Shown here: positions 15,521-22,948 of the stretch, one piece after another | How the letters are laid out: each line of letters begins with the position of its first letter | Numbering within the stretch: the stretch's first letter is position 1 | From: Verrucomicrobiota bacterium | GTDB taxonomy: Bacteria; Verrucomicrobiota; Verrucomicrobiia; Opitutales; Oceanipulchritudinaceae | Assembly: GCA_009908535.1 (NCBI GenBank) | Contig: JAAAOD010000236.1 | Span: forward strand, 1-22,948 | DNA length: 22,948 bases | Direction of reading: 5' to 3' | Translations under genes and position numbers: made by a program | The notes under the pieces: generated by a model | Database searches by the model: none | Told to the model about the DNA's origin: nothing | Seen by the model: only the letters and a program-made list of their open reading frames with translations

Positions 15521-16054
15521 CTAGTCTTCAGCCAGCCGAGCAAGTTTTGAACTGATACGGAGATTGGCTTTTTCAATTGATTGTAAATTGATCAGGAACC
15601 GGACATTATTCCGAATGAGGCGAAATTCGATCATGCCTCCCCTTTCAAGGAATCCCCGGTTTTCGCCGACAAGGAGAATCCCCGATTTCAACGCCCGTTG
15701 CCAAATATCCGGAGATGGTTCGCTGTCGCGCGGAATGAATAGAACGTCGATACTGTCCAGCGGATCGGCTCCGGAAACAAGGCGGGCTTTCACTTCCTTT
15801 CCCCGTTCCTGCTGGCGGGTACATTGCCGCTGCAGCGTCTCAAAAAAAACCGGGTTGTCGAGGACACCGATGACCGTTTCCTCCGTCACCCCGTTATCGG
15901 GCCATTCCACGTATTTGGTAAAGCTGATCAGGAACCTCGCCTTGATGTCATTCTCCCGGAGAGCCTGCCCTTGGACAACCTGCGCCACGGCCAGGCACAT
16001 CAGTAGAACGAGGCCCCAGCGGGAAATTGTCTGTTTTTTTCCGGAGTGGTACAT
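15521..16054 (-). CDS. YfiR family periplasmic protein (DUF4154)
   Basis: A 177-residue protein from ATG 16054. The frame is open to 16216, but that part overlaps the receptor gene, and the signal peptide begins at 16054: basic N-terminus (SGKKQTISR), hydrophobic core (WGLVLLMCLAVAQVV), and cleavage near GQA. The mature part has the YfiR hallmarks: IKARFLISFTKYVEWPD at the start, VIGVLDNP, and later GILLVGENRGFLERGGMIEF and RFLINLQSIEKANLRISSKL. In Pseudomonas, YfiR is a periplasmic repressor that acts on the CHASE8 domain of the diguanylate cyclase YfiN. Here the neighbour with a CHASE8 domain is a histidine kinase. AAGGA sits directly against the ATG, 17 bases after the receptor stop. Confidence 0.88.
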   Translation of the reverse strand: MYHSGKKQTISRWGLVLLMCLAVAQVVQGQALRENDIKARFLISFTKYVEWPDNGVTEETVIGVLDNPVFFETLQRQCTRQQERGKEVKARLVSGADPLDSIDVLFIPRDSEPSPDIWQRALKSGILLVGENRGFLERGGMIEFRLIRNNVRFLINLQSIEKANLRISSKLARLAED

Positions 16055-16071
16055 TCCTTCAGGTTCGCCAG

Positions 16072-18219
16072 TTAGAATTCCCACCGGACCTCCAGATACC
16101 ATTCCCGGGGCTGTGCGCTGTGTTCGCCGAGGAACCCGTTCAGTTCCTCGGTTGTCTCTGCCTTTAAAAGGTTTCTTCCGACCAGGGATACCCGCAGGCC
16201 GTCGCGGGCAAACCACGTCAGGCGGCCATCCGATTGCAAAATCTCCTCCTGCCCGCTGGTCAGGTTTTTGAAATGGCTGGAGAAGCGGACTGTAAGGTCC
16301 GCCTGCCAGTCATCGCTCCAGCGCTGCTGAATCCACAGGGTTGCCAGATGCTTCGGGGCACCCTCTTCCAGCATAAAAGCACTCCGGTCGACCACATTCT
16401 GCAGGAATCCCGCACTGACCGGATCAATTCTCTCCGAAGGGATATCAACTATCGGATCCATTCTGTTGTGCAGGTATCCGTAGGTCGCCGTTGCCTGGAA
16501 CCGGGAATGCGGCTTCCATTCAAGAAACACTTCCCCACCAACGGAATCCCCGTCAGCCACGTTAGCTACCGCCACTTCGCTTAGGAGATAGGGCTTTTCT
16601 GCCTGAAGGACCGGCGTCGGGGCGGTTCCAGAGCTTCCCGGATGACTGACCGATCCGAACAAATCTTTGTATCGATTATAAAACAGGGCTCCTCCCAAAG
16701 AAACGCCTTCCCCGAGCTGCTGGCGGAATCCAAGTTCAAATGCATCCAGTTTTTCATTACGGATCGTTCCATCGCTTTCCGCGATAACCACCAAGTCTTC
16801 CAATTCTACCGGTCCCGCCGGTGTCGGCACGGTCACGACCGGAACTTTCTGAACCCGGTAAACCAACTGGCTGACTTCGTTCATTCCTATCGGGACGCTT
16901 CGCGATCCTCGCGCCCAGGAGATCCAGAGCCGCGTTGTATTCGTTGGCCGGTAAAGCAGCCGCAGAGAGGGAAGAATGGCGGTTTCGTTGATGACCGTTT
17001 CGTGCCGGGCGGTCAGTCCCCACGAGAGCTCGACGCGGTCCCTCATAAGATCCCACTGGTGTTCGAATCCAGCCTGAGAAAGAGCGTTGGTGTCTTCATC
17101 AAAGGTAAATTCGGTGTTGCCCACCCCCTCGACTCTCTCAAGGTCCACCGTCGAACTGATGTTGAAAACAAGGTTGTGCTGGTCAGAGAGATGGAAGGTT
17201 CCGCTTCCCTGCAGGCCAATTACCCCGAGTTCAAAGGCCACAAAGGCCGAGTCAAACTCCGTGTATCCGGTAAAGGCCCGAATTGCAAACCCACTTCCAT
17301 CGGCACGCTGGTGTGTCCACTTGACCTGCGTGTTCGCCCCCCATTGCTTCTCGGATGTGGTATCTTCAATAATGCCTCCACGCCTTAAATCAAACTCCTT
17401 CCGGCCAAAACCAAGATCAGAACTGTAGGCTTCCCCGGAAATACTCCAGAGATCGTTCCTTGTCGGTCGGGTATCCATCCGGAATCCGACTCGCAGCGTC
17501 GTCCAGTCATCCTCAAAAAAAGCCGTCTCCCGACTGGCCTCCCGATGACCTGCTTTAAAATAAACCCGGGCCGCTGACTGAGTTCCAAGACTCCAGCCAT
17601 GCCGGGCGGACAGCATCCGGTTCATGTTGCCTCCGGAGAGTCTCACGACCGAGCCCTCCGTCTCAAAGGCGGTCTTCAATACCACATTGACCATGCCGTT
17701 CATGGCATTTGTCGACCAAAGGCCGCCGCCGGGTCCGTACACCACCTCAACCGAGGCAATGTCGTCCATCAAAAGGTCGTGCTCGCTGCCGAAAATACCG
17801 GAATACAGGGTCGAATATATGTTCTGCTCATCAACGGTGAAGGTGAAACGACCCAGGTAGGCCAGGTTCATTCCACGAATTCCGATCCCCCACACACCAT
17901 TCGTCGCTCTCATCACGTGCAGTCCCGGTGCATATCGTAACAGCTCCGGTACCGAATCCACCGGCGCAAATTGTATGTCCGCCTCCTTGAACAGGTACGA
18001 ACTGACCGGTACTTCGAACAAGCGCTCTCGCGACTTTTCTGAGTCAACTACCTTCTCCCCCATCAGGGCTTCGATATCAGCCAGCTGTTGCTCCTCAGCG
18101 GCTCCCCTTATCGGCATTGCCACCATCCATCCCAGTGCCGCGCTTCCAAGTAATACCCTGCCGGCTGCTCCCCCCTTGTCTCCATTCAGGGTCGCCTTAA
18201 TCACAGAAATTCGTCCCAT
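16072..18219 (-). CDS. TonB-dependent outer membrane receptor
   Basis: A 715-residue receptor. An N-terminal signal region (hydrophobic RVLLGSAALGWMVAMPIRGAA) is followed by LADIEALMGEKVVDSEKSRE. The plug domain (about 60-190) contains SVPELLRYAPGLHVM, IGIRGMN and SVEVVYGPGGGLWSTNAMNG. The rest is a beta-barrel with alternating aromatic residues, ending in WYLEVRWEF with the C-terminal Phe expected for barrel insertion. No SusC-type carboxypeptidase-like extension or FecA-type signalling domain is obvious. A good GGAGGG ribosome-binding site precedes the ATG. It is first in a unit with YfiR and the hybrid kinase. The ligand is not known; siderophores, B12 or an oligosaccharide are all possible. 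Confidence 0.92.
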   Translation of the reverse strand: MGRISVIKATLNGDKGGAAGRVLLGSAALGWMVAMPIRGAAEEQQLADIEALMGEKVVDSEKSRERLFEVPVSSYLFKEADIQFAPVDSVPELLRYAPGLHVMRATNGVWGIGIRGMNLAYLGRFTFTVDEQNIYSTLYSGIFGSEHDLLMDDIASVEVVYGPGGGLWSTNAMNGMVNVVLKTAFETEGSVVRLSGGNMNRMLSARHGWSLGTQSAARVYFKAGHREASRETAFFEDDWTTLRVGFRMDTRPTRNDLWSISGEAYSSDLGFGRKEFDLRRGGIIEDTTSEKQWGANTQVKWTHQRADGSGFAIRAFTGYTEFDSAFVAFELGVIGLQGSGTFHLSDQHNLVFNISSTVDLERVEGVGNTEFTFDEDTNALSQAGFEHQWDLMRDRVELSWGLTARHETVINETAILPSLRLLYRPTNTTRLWISWARGSRSVPIGMNEVSQLVYRVQKVPVVTVPTPAGPVELEDLVVIAESDGTIRNEKLDAFELGFRQQLGEGVSLGGALFYNRYKDLFGSVSHPGSSGTAPTPVLQAEKPYLLSEVAVANVADGDSVGGEVFLEWKPHSRFQATATYGYLHNRMDPIVDIPSERIDPVSAGFLQNVVDRSAFMLEEGAPKHLATLWIQQRWSDDWQADLTVRFSSHFKNLTSGQEEILQSDGRLTWFARDGLRVSLVGRNLLKAETTEELNGFLGEHSAQPREWYLEVRWEF

Positions 18220-18356
18220 CTTCCCTCCGCTGTTTCCTTTCGTTCTACCTGATAACGCAGCCTCGGTGGAAGACAGTAATTTTTGTAACGGTTTGGCAAG
18301 AAAAGCTCTTTTACCTCTTTCGTATTGATAATATTTTTACGCCAGGTTTTCTACAG

Positions 18357-18395
18357 GACTGACCGCCGCTGATGGCGATGGCTGCCGGCTCAGTC
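18357..18395 (-). terminator. Imperfect hairpin between the AraC-propeller gene and the receptor gene
   Basis: GACTGACCG (18357-18365) pairs with CGG-C-TCAGTC (18386-18395) as a 9-bp stem with one bulged base and a 20-base loop. It lies about 100 bases after the stop of the AraC-propeller frame and about 140 bases before the receptor start. It could end transcription or act in the receptor leader. No T-run follows, so this is a weak call. The rest of the 273-base gap (18220-18492) is AT-rich near 18260-18350 but shows no clear promoter. Confidence 0.25.
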
Positions 18396-18492
18396 GATGA
18401 TGACGAGGGGGTTCATCTTCGGAAGGGACGGGGTCGATGCCGTTCCCGGTGTTTTCCATCGCTTGCCCGTTGCGCTCGCTGGGATCGCTTGT

Positions 18493-21400
18493 CTATTGCG
18501 TGGGAGCGGGTTCGGCGGGAACCGCTTCGAGGTAATAGAAGAACGGAGCCTCCTCCAAGGGGGTTTCGTCGGTCCATTCAAAAATCCCGGATTCCTTTTC
18601 CTCGAGGTCGAAGGAGGGCACATCCTCCCAAACGCCGCCCTCGAGCAGGGATCGTCGACGAAGCACGTATTCGTAGCCTTCGTCCGTTCGCGCACGAATC
18701 GCGATCCGTCCATCGACGATGCCGACGCCTTCCAACTCCACGCGGGAGGGCCGAACGACCCCGACATCTTTGGCAACCTCCATTAACCCCTTACCCGCAA
18801 GATCCCCGAGCGGCCCCACTTCTGAACGCAGAGAATCGATCGTATTTTGCAGCTGTGGAGAACCCAGGCCCCGCAGTTCGTCCAGTACTTCATCGGCCAT
18901 CTGAACCGTGGCAGCACCGATCTCGACCTTTTCTTCCTCGTCCGCAACCAGTTCACGCAGACCGGGTTCCAGGTTTTTCATCACTTGATATAGCCGGAAA
19001 AGAAGATACGGGTTCTCGATACCAAGCCGGGCGGCTTCGTCGTTGTGTTGATAATAACGATCGACCCAAGTCCTTCCCCGCTCGGTTTCGATCAGGCGGT
19101 CGCGAAGCGCCCGGAGCAGGTCGAGCTCACGCTCGGTCCCGAGCGGAGCGCCAGCCTCGTGCCCCGCCCGCACGGATGGCAGAGCTCCGCGGCCCCGCAA
19201 CCCTGCGGATCTCACGTCCGGGCGAAAATCGCAGGGCGAAGGCAGGTTGTAACCGACAACCGGAGCGGCACCGTAGTCTTGAGGGCCATCGAGCCGGTCG
19301 ACGGACCCTTGAAGGGATCGGTAGGCGAGCTGCAGAGATGCCTCGCCCGTCAGCGGATCCCGCTGAGGATAAGCCAGCCAGAGCCGATCTTCGGCCGCCG
19401 AAAGCGAAAGACCGAAGCCTGCAAGCGTCGCCCCAGGAACGGGATCGCGGGTCCACGCCGTCTTTCCAATCTCCCGGATCAGGACTTCGAGCGGACGTAA
19501 AAACCCGCCATAAGCAACGATCTGCTTGGACACCCCGAAATGTGCCTGCAGCTCGGAGACGCCGTAGTCCGGCTCAGCGAGCTGGGAAATCTTCCAGAGA
19601 CTGGTTGTGAAATCCGCTCCCTCACGCCGGATGATGTAAATCGGGGAACGGGTCGGGGTAACCGATTTGCTGCACACCACTACGGGAACATGACTTGCGT
19701 GATCCCATACCAGCGTGGCCGTATCGATGAAATTACCGGGTAGATCCGCCACGGCAATGGAGTTTCCGCCACTCTCCGGAATAAAACGGATTTCTTCATC
19801 AACCGCCCACTGCTCGCCATTCCAGATTGCCATCCGAAGGGAGAGGTTTCCCCGGCCGTAGAGAACATAGATTTCGTCCTCCGGCGCTTCCTTCCGACCC
19901 ACGGCTCCGTGAAACCGATAGCTCTGTCCCGCAGGCAGAGGATTGTGAGGATGGATACGCCATTCGCCGGAATCATCGGGCCGAGCAAGGCGGATTCCAC
20001 CGGAACCGTCTTCGTAAACGACCTCGAGTTCCGGGAACCCGAGACGCCCGAAGATGAAGCTGCCTCGACCATTGTCGATTCCGGCGTCATTGACCTCGGG
20101 ACTCTCGATGAGCGCGGTATGCCAAGCTCCAGGAACATTCCCGCTGCGGGAGAATCGGTAACGGTTATCCGCGATGCTATAGCTGGAAATGACGCTTTGC
20201 CCGGAAGGGTTCTCCGCAAGGTCCGGATGGAGACCGGTGTTGCTGTCACCGGAGAGGACGGTCTCGATCTTCCGTCTGTCGGTGATCGCATCATAGGCCG
20301 CCAAACGGAGTTCGGCTTCGTCTGCCGTGGCACTGCCCTTGTAGCGGTAGGCAACTTCGGACCTCCCGCCGGGCATCAGCGACGGATACTCGAAAACGGC
20401 GGACGCGCCCTGATCCACCGTTTCCGTCGTCCATGGGCCGGCAACCTTCCGACCCAGGAGGAGATTGTTGAATGGAGGTCCCGTATCCAGGGCAAGGAGG
20501 AGCTGTCCTTCGACGTCGAACTCCAGATCGAGTTTCGGCGCTCTTTCCGCTGGTTCTTCCTCCAGCGAACGATCAACGAGAATGGCCTCCGTCCGCCAGG
20601 CCCCTCCTGAGTCCCGCCAGACATGGTGCCAGGTCCTGCCTTCAGCAGCCCCGGGCTCCAGAATGGCAAGATGGGGCTCGTCTCCATGCCCCAGCGCGAG
20701 GTCGAATCCTGCGTTAGGGGCTGAGAACACTTCCGTCTCCTGGAGGGATCCGTTGACCCACTCAGCGAACACCACGCGGTCGAGGGCCTCTCCCGTGCGG
20801 TAGGCCAGTCGTGGGCTTCCATCGGCACCGGCCACAAGATCAAAATCGCTGGCCACTGCCGCCGTTGTCGGGATGGCTTGCCATATCCAGTTTCCAGACG
20901 CATCCCGGTTCCCATGGAAAGCCTGCTCGCCGTATTCCAGAACGGCATGGAGGTTTCCGTCCGGACCCACATCCAAGCTGATGCAGACCTCGTTTTGCGG
21001 CGAATACGCGTAGCCCGGCGGAGGATTGACGAACTCACTCTCCTGCATCGCTCCATCGGTTATCCGGTAGATTTCCAGCTTGAGCAGCGGTTCTGTGTAG
21101 AGGAGAAATACGTTCCCGGCCGCATCCACAGCCAGGTCCATGGCCTCGGGAATCTCGTAAAACAGGGGCACCTCTTCCCCCGGCGTGCCGTCTGGAGCCA
21201 TTACCCGGTAGCGCAGGCTTGGGTAGTCACATTCCGCACCGAAATCAGCGGCACAGGTGGTGTAAACAAGAAAAACGGCACCCGAAGGGCCAGTCCCCAC
21301 TTCGAGCATCCGTCCTTTGCGCGAAGGAGCCGTTGGCATTTGGTCGAGGTCATGCACGATCGTCCCGCGGGTCAGGACTGGCCAGTCACGGACCACATAT

Positions 21401-21591
21401 TCGACTACGGCCCGGGTTTTCTCGTAATGGAGCAGATGCGCCCGTCCTACATCATCAACCTCCATACAGACTTCATTACCGCCGTCTCCTGAGATCGCCA
21501 ACTCCTCGAAAAACCACCTCGCCTGACCCGGCAATACCGTCACAGGAAGACAAAAGAGGAAGATCCTCCAGACAAGCGCGAGAAGATTCAT
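18493..21591 (-). other. Alternative reading: separate secreted propeller protein starting at an internal ATG
   Basis: An in-frame ATG at 21591 (codon 365 of the long frame) begins a credible signal peptide (MNLLALVWRIFLFCLPVTVL, cleavage near PGQA). This would give a 1032-residue secreted protein. About 40 bases before it are AT-rich and look intergenic (TTCCTAACTTCGAATAGTTT). Against this, no ribosome-binding site precedes the ATG, and the regulator frame runs on without a stop. Both readings are kept because the sequence alone does not decide. Confidence 0.45.
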
Positions 21592-22683
21592 AGCAATAGA
21601 GTGGTTAAAACTATTCGAAGTTAGGAAACGCGCAACCCACACCTTGAAAAACCGTCCCAGACAAGAGAAGGGTTCGTTGCCACTCGGGTCGGGTGTTCGG
21701 GCCACAATCCGACCCATAAAAATTCCATTCCTTGCATTTCCCGGGGTTTGCCCCGTGGCTTTCTTGAAAGCGCGGGAAAAACTGGCCTCGCTCTCGTAAC
21801 CAAGGGCTTCAGCGATTTCGGCAAGCGTGTGGTCCGACTCACGCAGCCAGCTTCGGGCGACTTCGAAGCGCCATTGCCTCAGATAAGTCATTGGGGGCTG
21901 CCCCACCAAATCAGTAAAGCGAGCGGCCAGTCCGGATCGCGAGACGCCGACCGATTCAGCCAGACTGTCAACCGTCCATGGTTTGGTAGGCTCGCGGTGA
22001 ATCAACGTCAGCGCATGGCCTACTTGAGGATCCTGCAACGCACCCAGCCAACCGGTCTGCGCGTGGGGATCTGTACGCATCCAGTGACGGATCGCCTGTA
22101 CCACAAGTATGTCCGAGACCCGGGTGATGACCGCATCTCCTCCGGGCCCGAGGCTACGGGCTTCCTGCATCATCATCTGCACGGAACCAAGCAGCCATTC
22201 GTTTCCTGGATTCGTGGACTTCATCTGAATGCACTTGGGTAATAACCCGATCATCCGTTGCGTCGCAGGGTCCTTCACCGAAGCAACCCCACAAATCAGG
22301 CTCGTTTTGGCCCCGCCTCCGTCGACTTCCAAAAACTCGTATCGGGGACTGAGCAGCGGGCGCTCGTAGTCAAATAGATGGATCGAAGGCGTATCCGGAT
22401 CGTCCACAATCGCATGACCCCGACCCTGCGGCAAAAGGGTGAAATCTCCCGTTTCCAACCCATAGCGCTCCCCGTTCTTGAAGGTGACCCATGCGGAACC
22501 TTCACAAACAATATGGAAAATCAAACTATCCTTCATCGGGGGAAGATCAATTCCCCAGGGTGCGGTTAATTCAGACCGGCAATAAAATGTCCCGCTTAAA
22601 CGAAGGGCGTGTAGCGCCTCCCCAAGAGGATCAACGGACCGGAAGGCCTCCTCCGTGGAGTTGGCTGTTGGACTTGCCTGCAC
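18493..22683 (-). CDS. Cupin/AraC-type regulator joined in frame to a secreted beta-propeller-like protein
   Basis: One uninterrupted frame of 1396 codons from GTG 22683. Residues about 18-200 form an AraC-associated cupin (DPLGEALHALRLSGTFYCRS, APWGIDLPP). Residues about 219-317 are an AraC HTH domain (WTVDSLAESVGVSRSGLAARF, then LAEIAEALGYESEASFSRAF). A 47-residue linker of no recognised type follows, then a hydrophobic segment (366-388; LLALVWRIFLFCLPVTVLPG). Residues about 390-1150 contain many D-x-x-G-x-x-H/Y-like propeller repeats. A helical module (about 1186-1246; LLRALRDRLIETERGRTWVD, then RYYQHN) and a beta-sandwich-like end (about 1316-1389) close the protein. It is either a real membrane-spanning regulator or two adjacent genes with no stop between them. 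The GTG start has no good ribosome-binding site. Confidence 0.75.
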   Translation of the reverse strand: MQASPTANSTEEAFRSVDPLGEALHALRLSGTFYCRSELTAPWGIDLPPMKDSLIFHIVCEGSAWVTFKNGERYGLETGDFTLLPQGRGHAIVDDPDTPSIHLFDYERPLLSPRYEFLEVDGGGAKTSLICGVASVKDPATQRMIGLLPKCIQMKSTNPGNEWLLGSVQMMMQEARSLGPGGDAVITRVSDILVVQAIRHWMRTDPHAQTGWLGALQDPQVGHALTLIHREPTKPWTVDSLAESVGVSRSGLAARFTDLVGQPPMTYLRQWRFEVARSWLRESDHTLAEIAEALGYESEASFSRAFKKATGQTPGNARNGIFMGRIVARTPDPSGNEPFSCLGRFFKVWVARFLTSNSFNHSIAMNLLALVWRIFLFCLPVTVLPGQARWFFEELAISGDGGNEVCMEVDDVGRAHLLHYEKTRAVVEYVVRDWPVLTRGTIVHDLDQMPTAPSRKGRMLEVGTGPSGAVFLVYTTCAADFGAECDYPSLRYRVMAPDGTPGEEVPLFYEIPEAMDLAVDAAGNVFLLYTEPLLKLEIYRITDGAMQESEFVNPPPGYAYSPQNEVCISLDVGPDGNLHAVLEYGEQAFHGNRDASGNWIWQAIPTTAAVASDFDLVAGADGSPRLAYRTGEALDRVVFAEWVNGSLQETEVFSAPNAGFDLALGHGDEPHLAILEPGAAEGRTWHHVWRDSGGAWRTEAILVDRSLEEEPAERAPKLDLEFDVEGQLLLALDTGPPFNNLLLGRKVAGPWTTETVDQGASAVFEYPSLMPGGRSEVAYRYKGSATADEAELRLAAYDAITDRRKIETVLSGDSNTGLHPDLAENPSGQSVISSYSIADNRYRFSRSGNVPGAWHTALIESPEVNDAGIDNGRGSFIFGRLGFPELEVVYEDGSGGIRLARPDDSGEWRIHPHNPLPAGQSYRFHGAVGRKEAPEDEIYVLYGRGNLSLRMAIWNGEQWAVDEEIRFIPESGGNSIAVADLPGNFIDTATLVWDHASHVPVVVCSKSVTPTRSPIYIIRREGADFTTSLWKISQLAEPDYGVSELQAHFGVSKQIVAYGGFLRPLEVLIREIGKTAWTRDPVPGATLAGFGLSLSAAEDRLWLAYPQRDPLTGEASLQLAYRSLQGSVDRLDGPQDYGAAPVVGYNLPSPCDFRPDVRSAGLRGRGALPSVRAGHEAGAPLGTERELDLLRALRDRLIETERGRTWVDRYYQHNDEAARLGIENPYLLFRLYQVMKNLEPGLRELVADEEEKVEIGAATVQMADEVLDELRGLGSPQLQNTIDSLRSEVGPLGDLAGKGLMEVAKDVGVVRPSRVELEGVGIVDGRIAIRARTDEGYEYVLRRRSLLEGGVWEDVPSFDLEEKESGIFEWTDETPLEEAPFFYYLEAVPAEPAPTQ

Positions 22684-22917
22684 AACCGGAAACTGAGTGG
22701 TTTGGAGGAATAGTCAATTTTTTTGGAGCCTGGGCCATAGGCGGGGAACGCAGGGTTTATTAAACTATGCGGCAATGAATAAAACAACCTCTTCACAATC
22801 AAAATCATCTTCTATCACCTGGATTTATCCGTACCAGGCGCTCCGGATCCTATTCGTGCCGTCCTGTTGATCGCGGTATTTCACTGCAGCTGACCTTTAA
22901 CCCAAATATTTATCATC
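22684..22917. other. Intergenic region between divergent genes
   Basis: This 234-base stretch separates the AraC-propeller frame (-) from the partial gene at the right edge (+). It is AT-rich around 22705-22720 and 22755-22830 and probably holds both promoters. I cannot identify a convincing -35/-10 pair or a regulator-binding inverted repeat. A 32-codon frame beginning with MNKTTSSQSK at about 22776 was judged not to be a gene. Confidence 0.4.
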
Positions 22918-22948
22918 ATGATTCTGGATCACATTTTCGTAGTCACCC
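22918..22948 (+). CDS. Start of a gene, possibly VOC/glyoxalase superfamily (5' end only)
   Basis: Only ten codons are visible (MILDHIFVVT) before the window ends. The opening LDHIFV is typical of vicinal-oxygen-chelate proteins, in which the His is often a metal ligand. No Shine-Dalgarno sequence is seen upstream. The call rests on very little sequence and could be wrong. Confidence 0.35.
   Translation, partial: MILDHIFVVT

Noticed and set aside
18390..18776. A 128-codon minus-strand frame at the end of the propeller gene
   Set aside because: It overlaps the real frame out of phase, lacks a ribosome-binding site, and its composition is random. A frameshift of the propeller C-terminus was considered, but the main frame already ends with a complete beta-sandwich-like module.
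18372..19610. A 412-codon + frame opposite the propeller gene
   Set aside because: It is extremely arginine/proline-rich and without any domain. The minus-strand frame has a continuous sensible protein here.
22776..22874. A 32-codon frame starting MNKTTSSQSK
   Set aside because: It is short, has no ribosome-binding site, and lies in an AT-rich region between divergent genes.

Overview
The window is about 60% GC. It looks like a chromosomal piece from a polysaccharide-degrading member of the Verrucomicrobiota, possibly Opitutae. This placement is inferred from the mix seen: a GH88 enzyme, Gfo/Idh/MocA and AP-endonuclease-like sugar enzymes, a PEP-CTERM secreted protein, an AccD with a degenerate zinc ribbon, and a secreted propeller protein with a Verrucomicrobia-type C-terminus. 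There is no 16S gene and no taxonomic test was run. I see no CRISPR array, integrase, complete insertion sequence or phage gene.

Left part, + strand. Positions 1-3329 hold a carbohydrate operon: the end of a GH88 unsaturated glucuronyl hydrolase, a TIM-barrel sugar isomerase/epimerase, a Gfo/Idh/MocA oxidoreductase and a short-chain dehydrogenase. A hexanucleotide tandem repeat (1347-1384) sits directly before the oxidoreductase. Positions 3381-7229 hold a tightly packed run: CPBP membrane protease, ComF-like phosphoribosyltransferase, accD and folC, followed by tRNA-Gly(GCC). A lipocalin lipoprotein (- strand) and an isoaspartyl peptidase/asparaginase (+) are divergent at about 8.1 kb. Positions 9345-12148 hold a second sugar operon: aldo/keto reductase, zinc-type alcohol dehydrogenase and an IdnO-like gluconate 5-dehydrogenase. 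The last two suggest interconversion of hexonates or 5-ketogluconate.

Right part, - strand. All five genes from 22683 down to 12180 read leftwards. First comes a 1396-codon reading frame that joins a cupin/AraC regulator, a hydrophobic segment and a large beta-propeller-like secreted region. Next is a three-gene unit: a TonB-dependent receptor, a YfiR-family periplasmic protein and a CHASE8-HAMP hybrid histidine kinase. A PEP-CTERM surface protein follows. The YfiR plus CHASE8 pairing recalls the Pseudomonas YfiR/YfiN system, but the diguanylate cyclase output is replaced by a phosphorelay kinase. This module and the AraC-propeller frame are the most interesting parts of the window. A further gene, possibly of the VOC/glyoxalase superfamily, begins at the right edge.

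Two enzymes in the window, AccD and the alcohol dehydrogenase, appear to have lost structural-zinc ligands while keeping their other conserved residues. All domain calls come from reading the translated sequence; no database search was possible.
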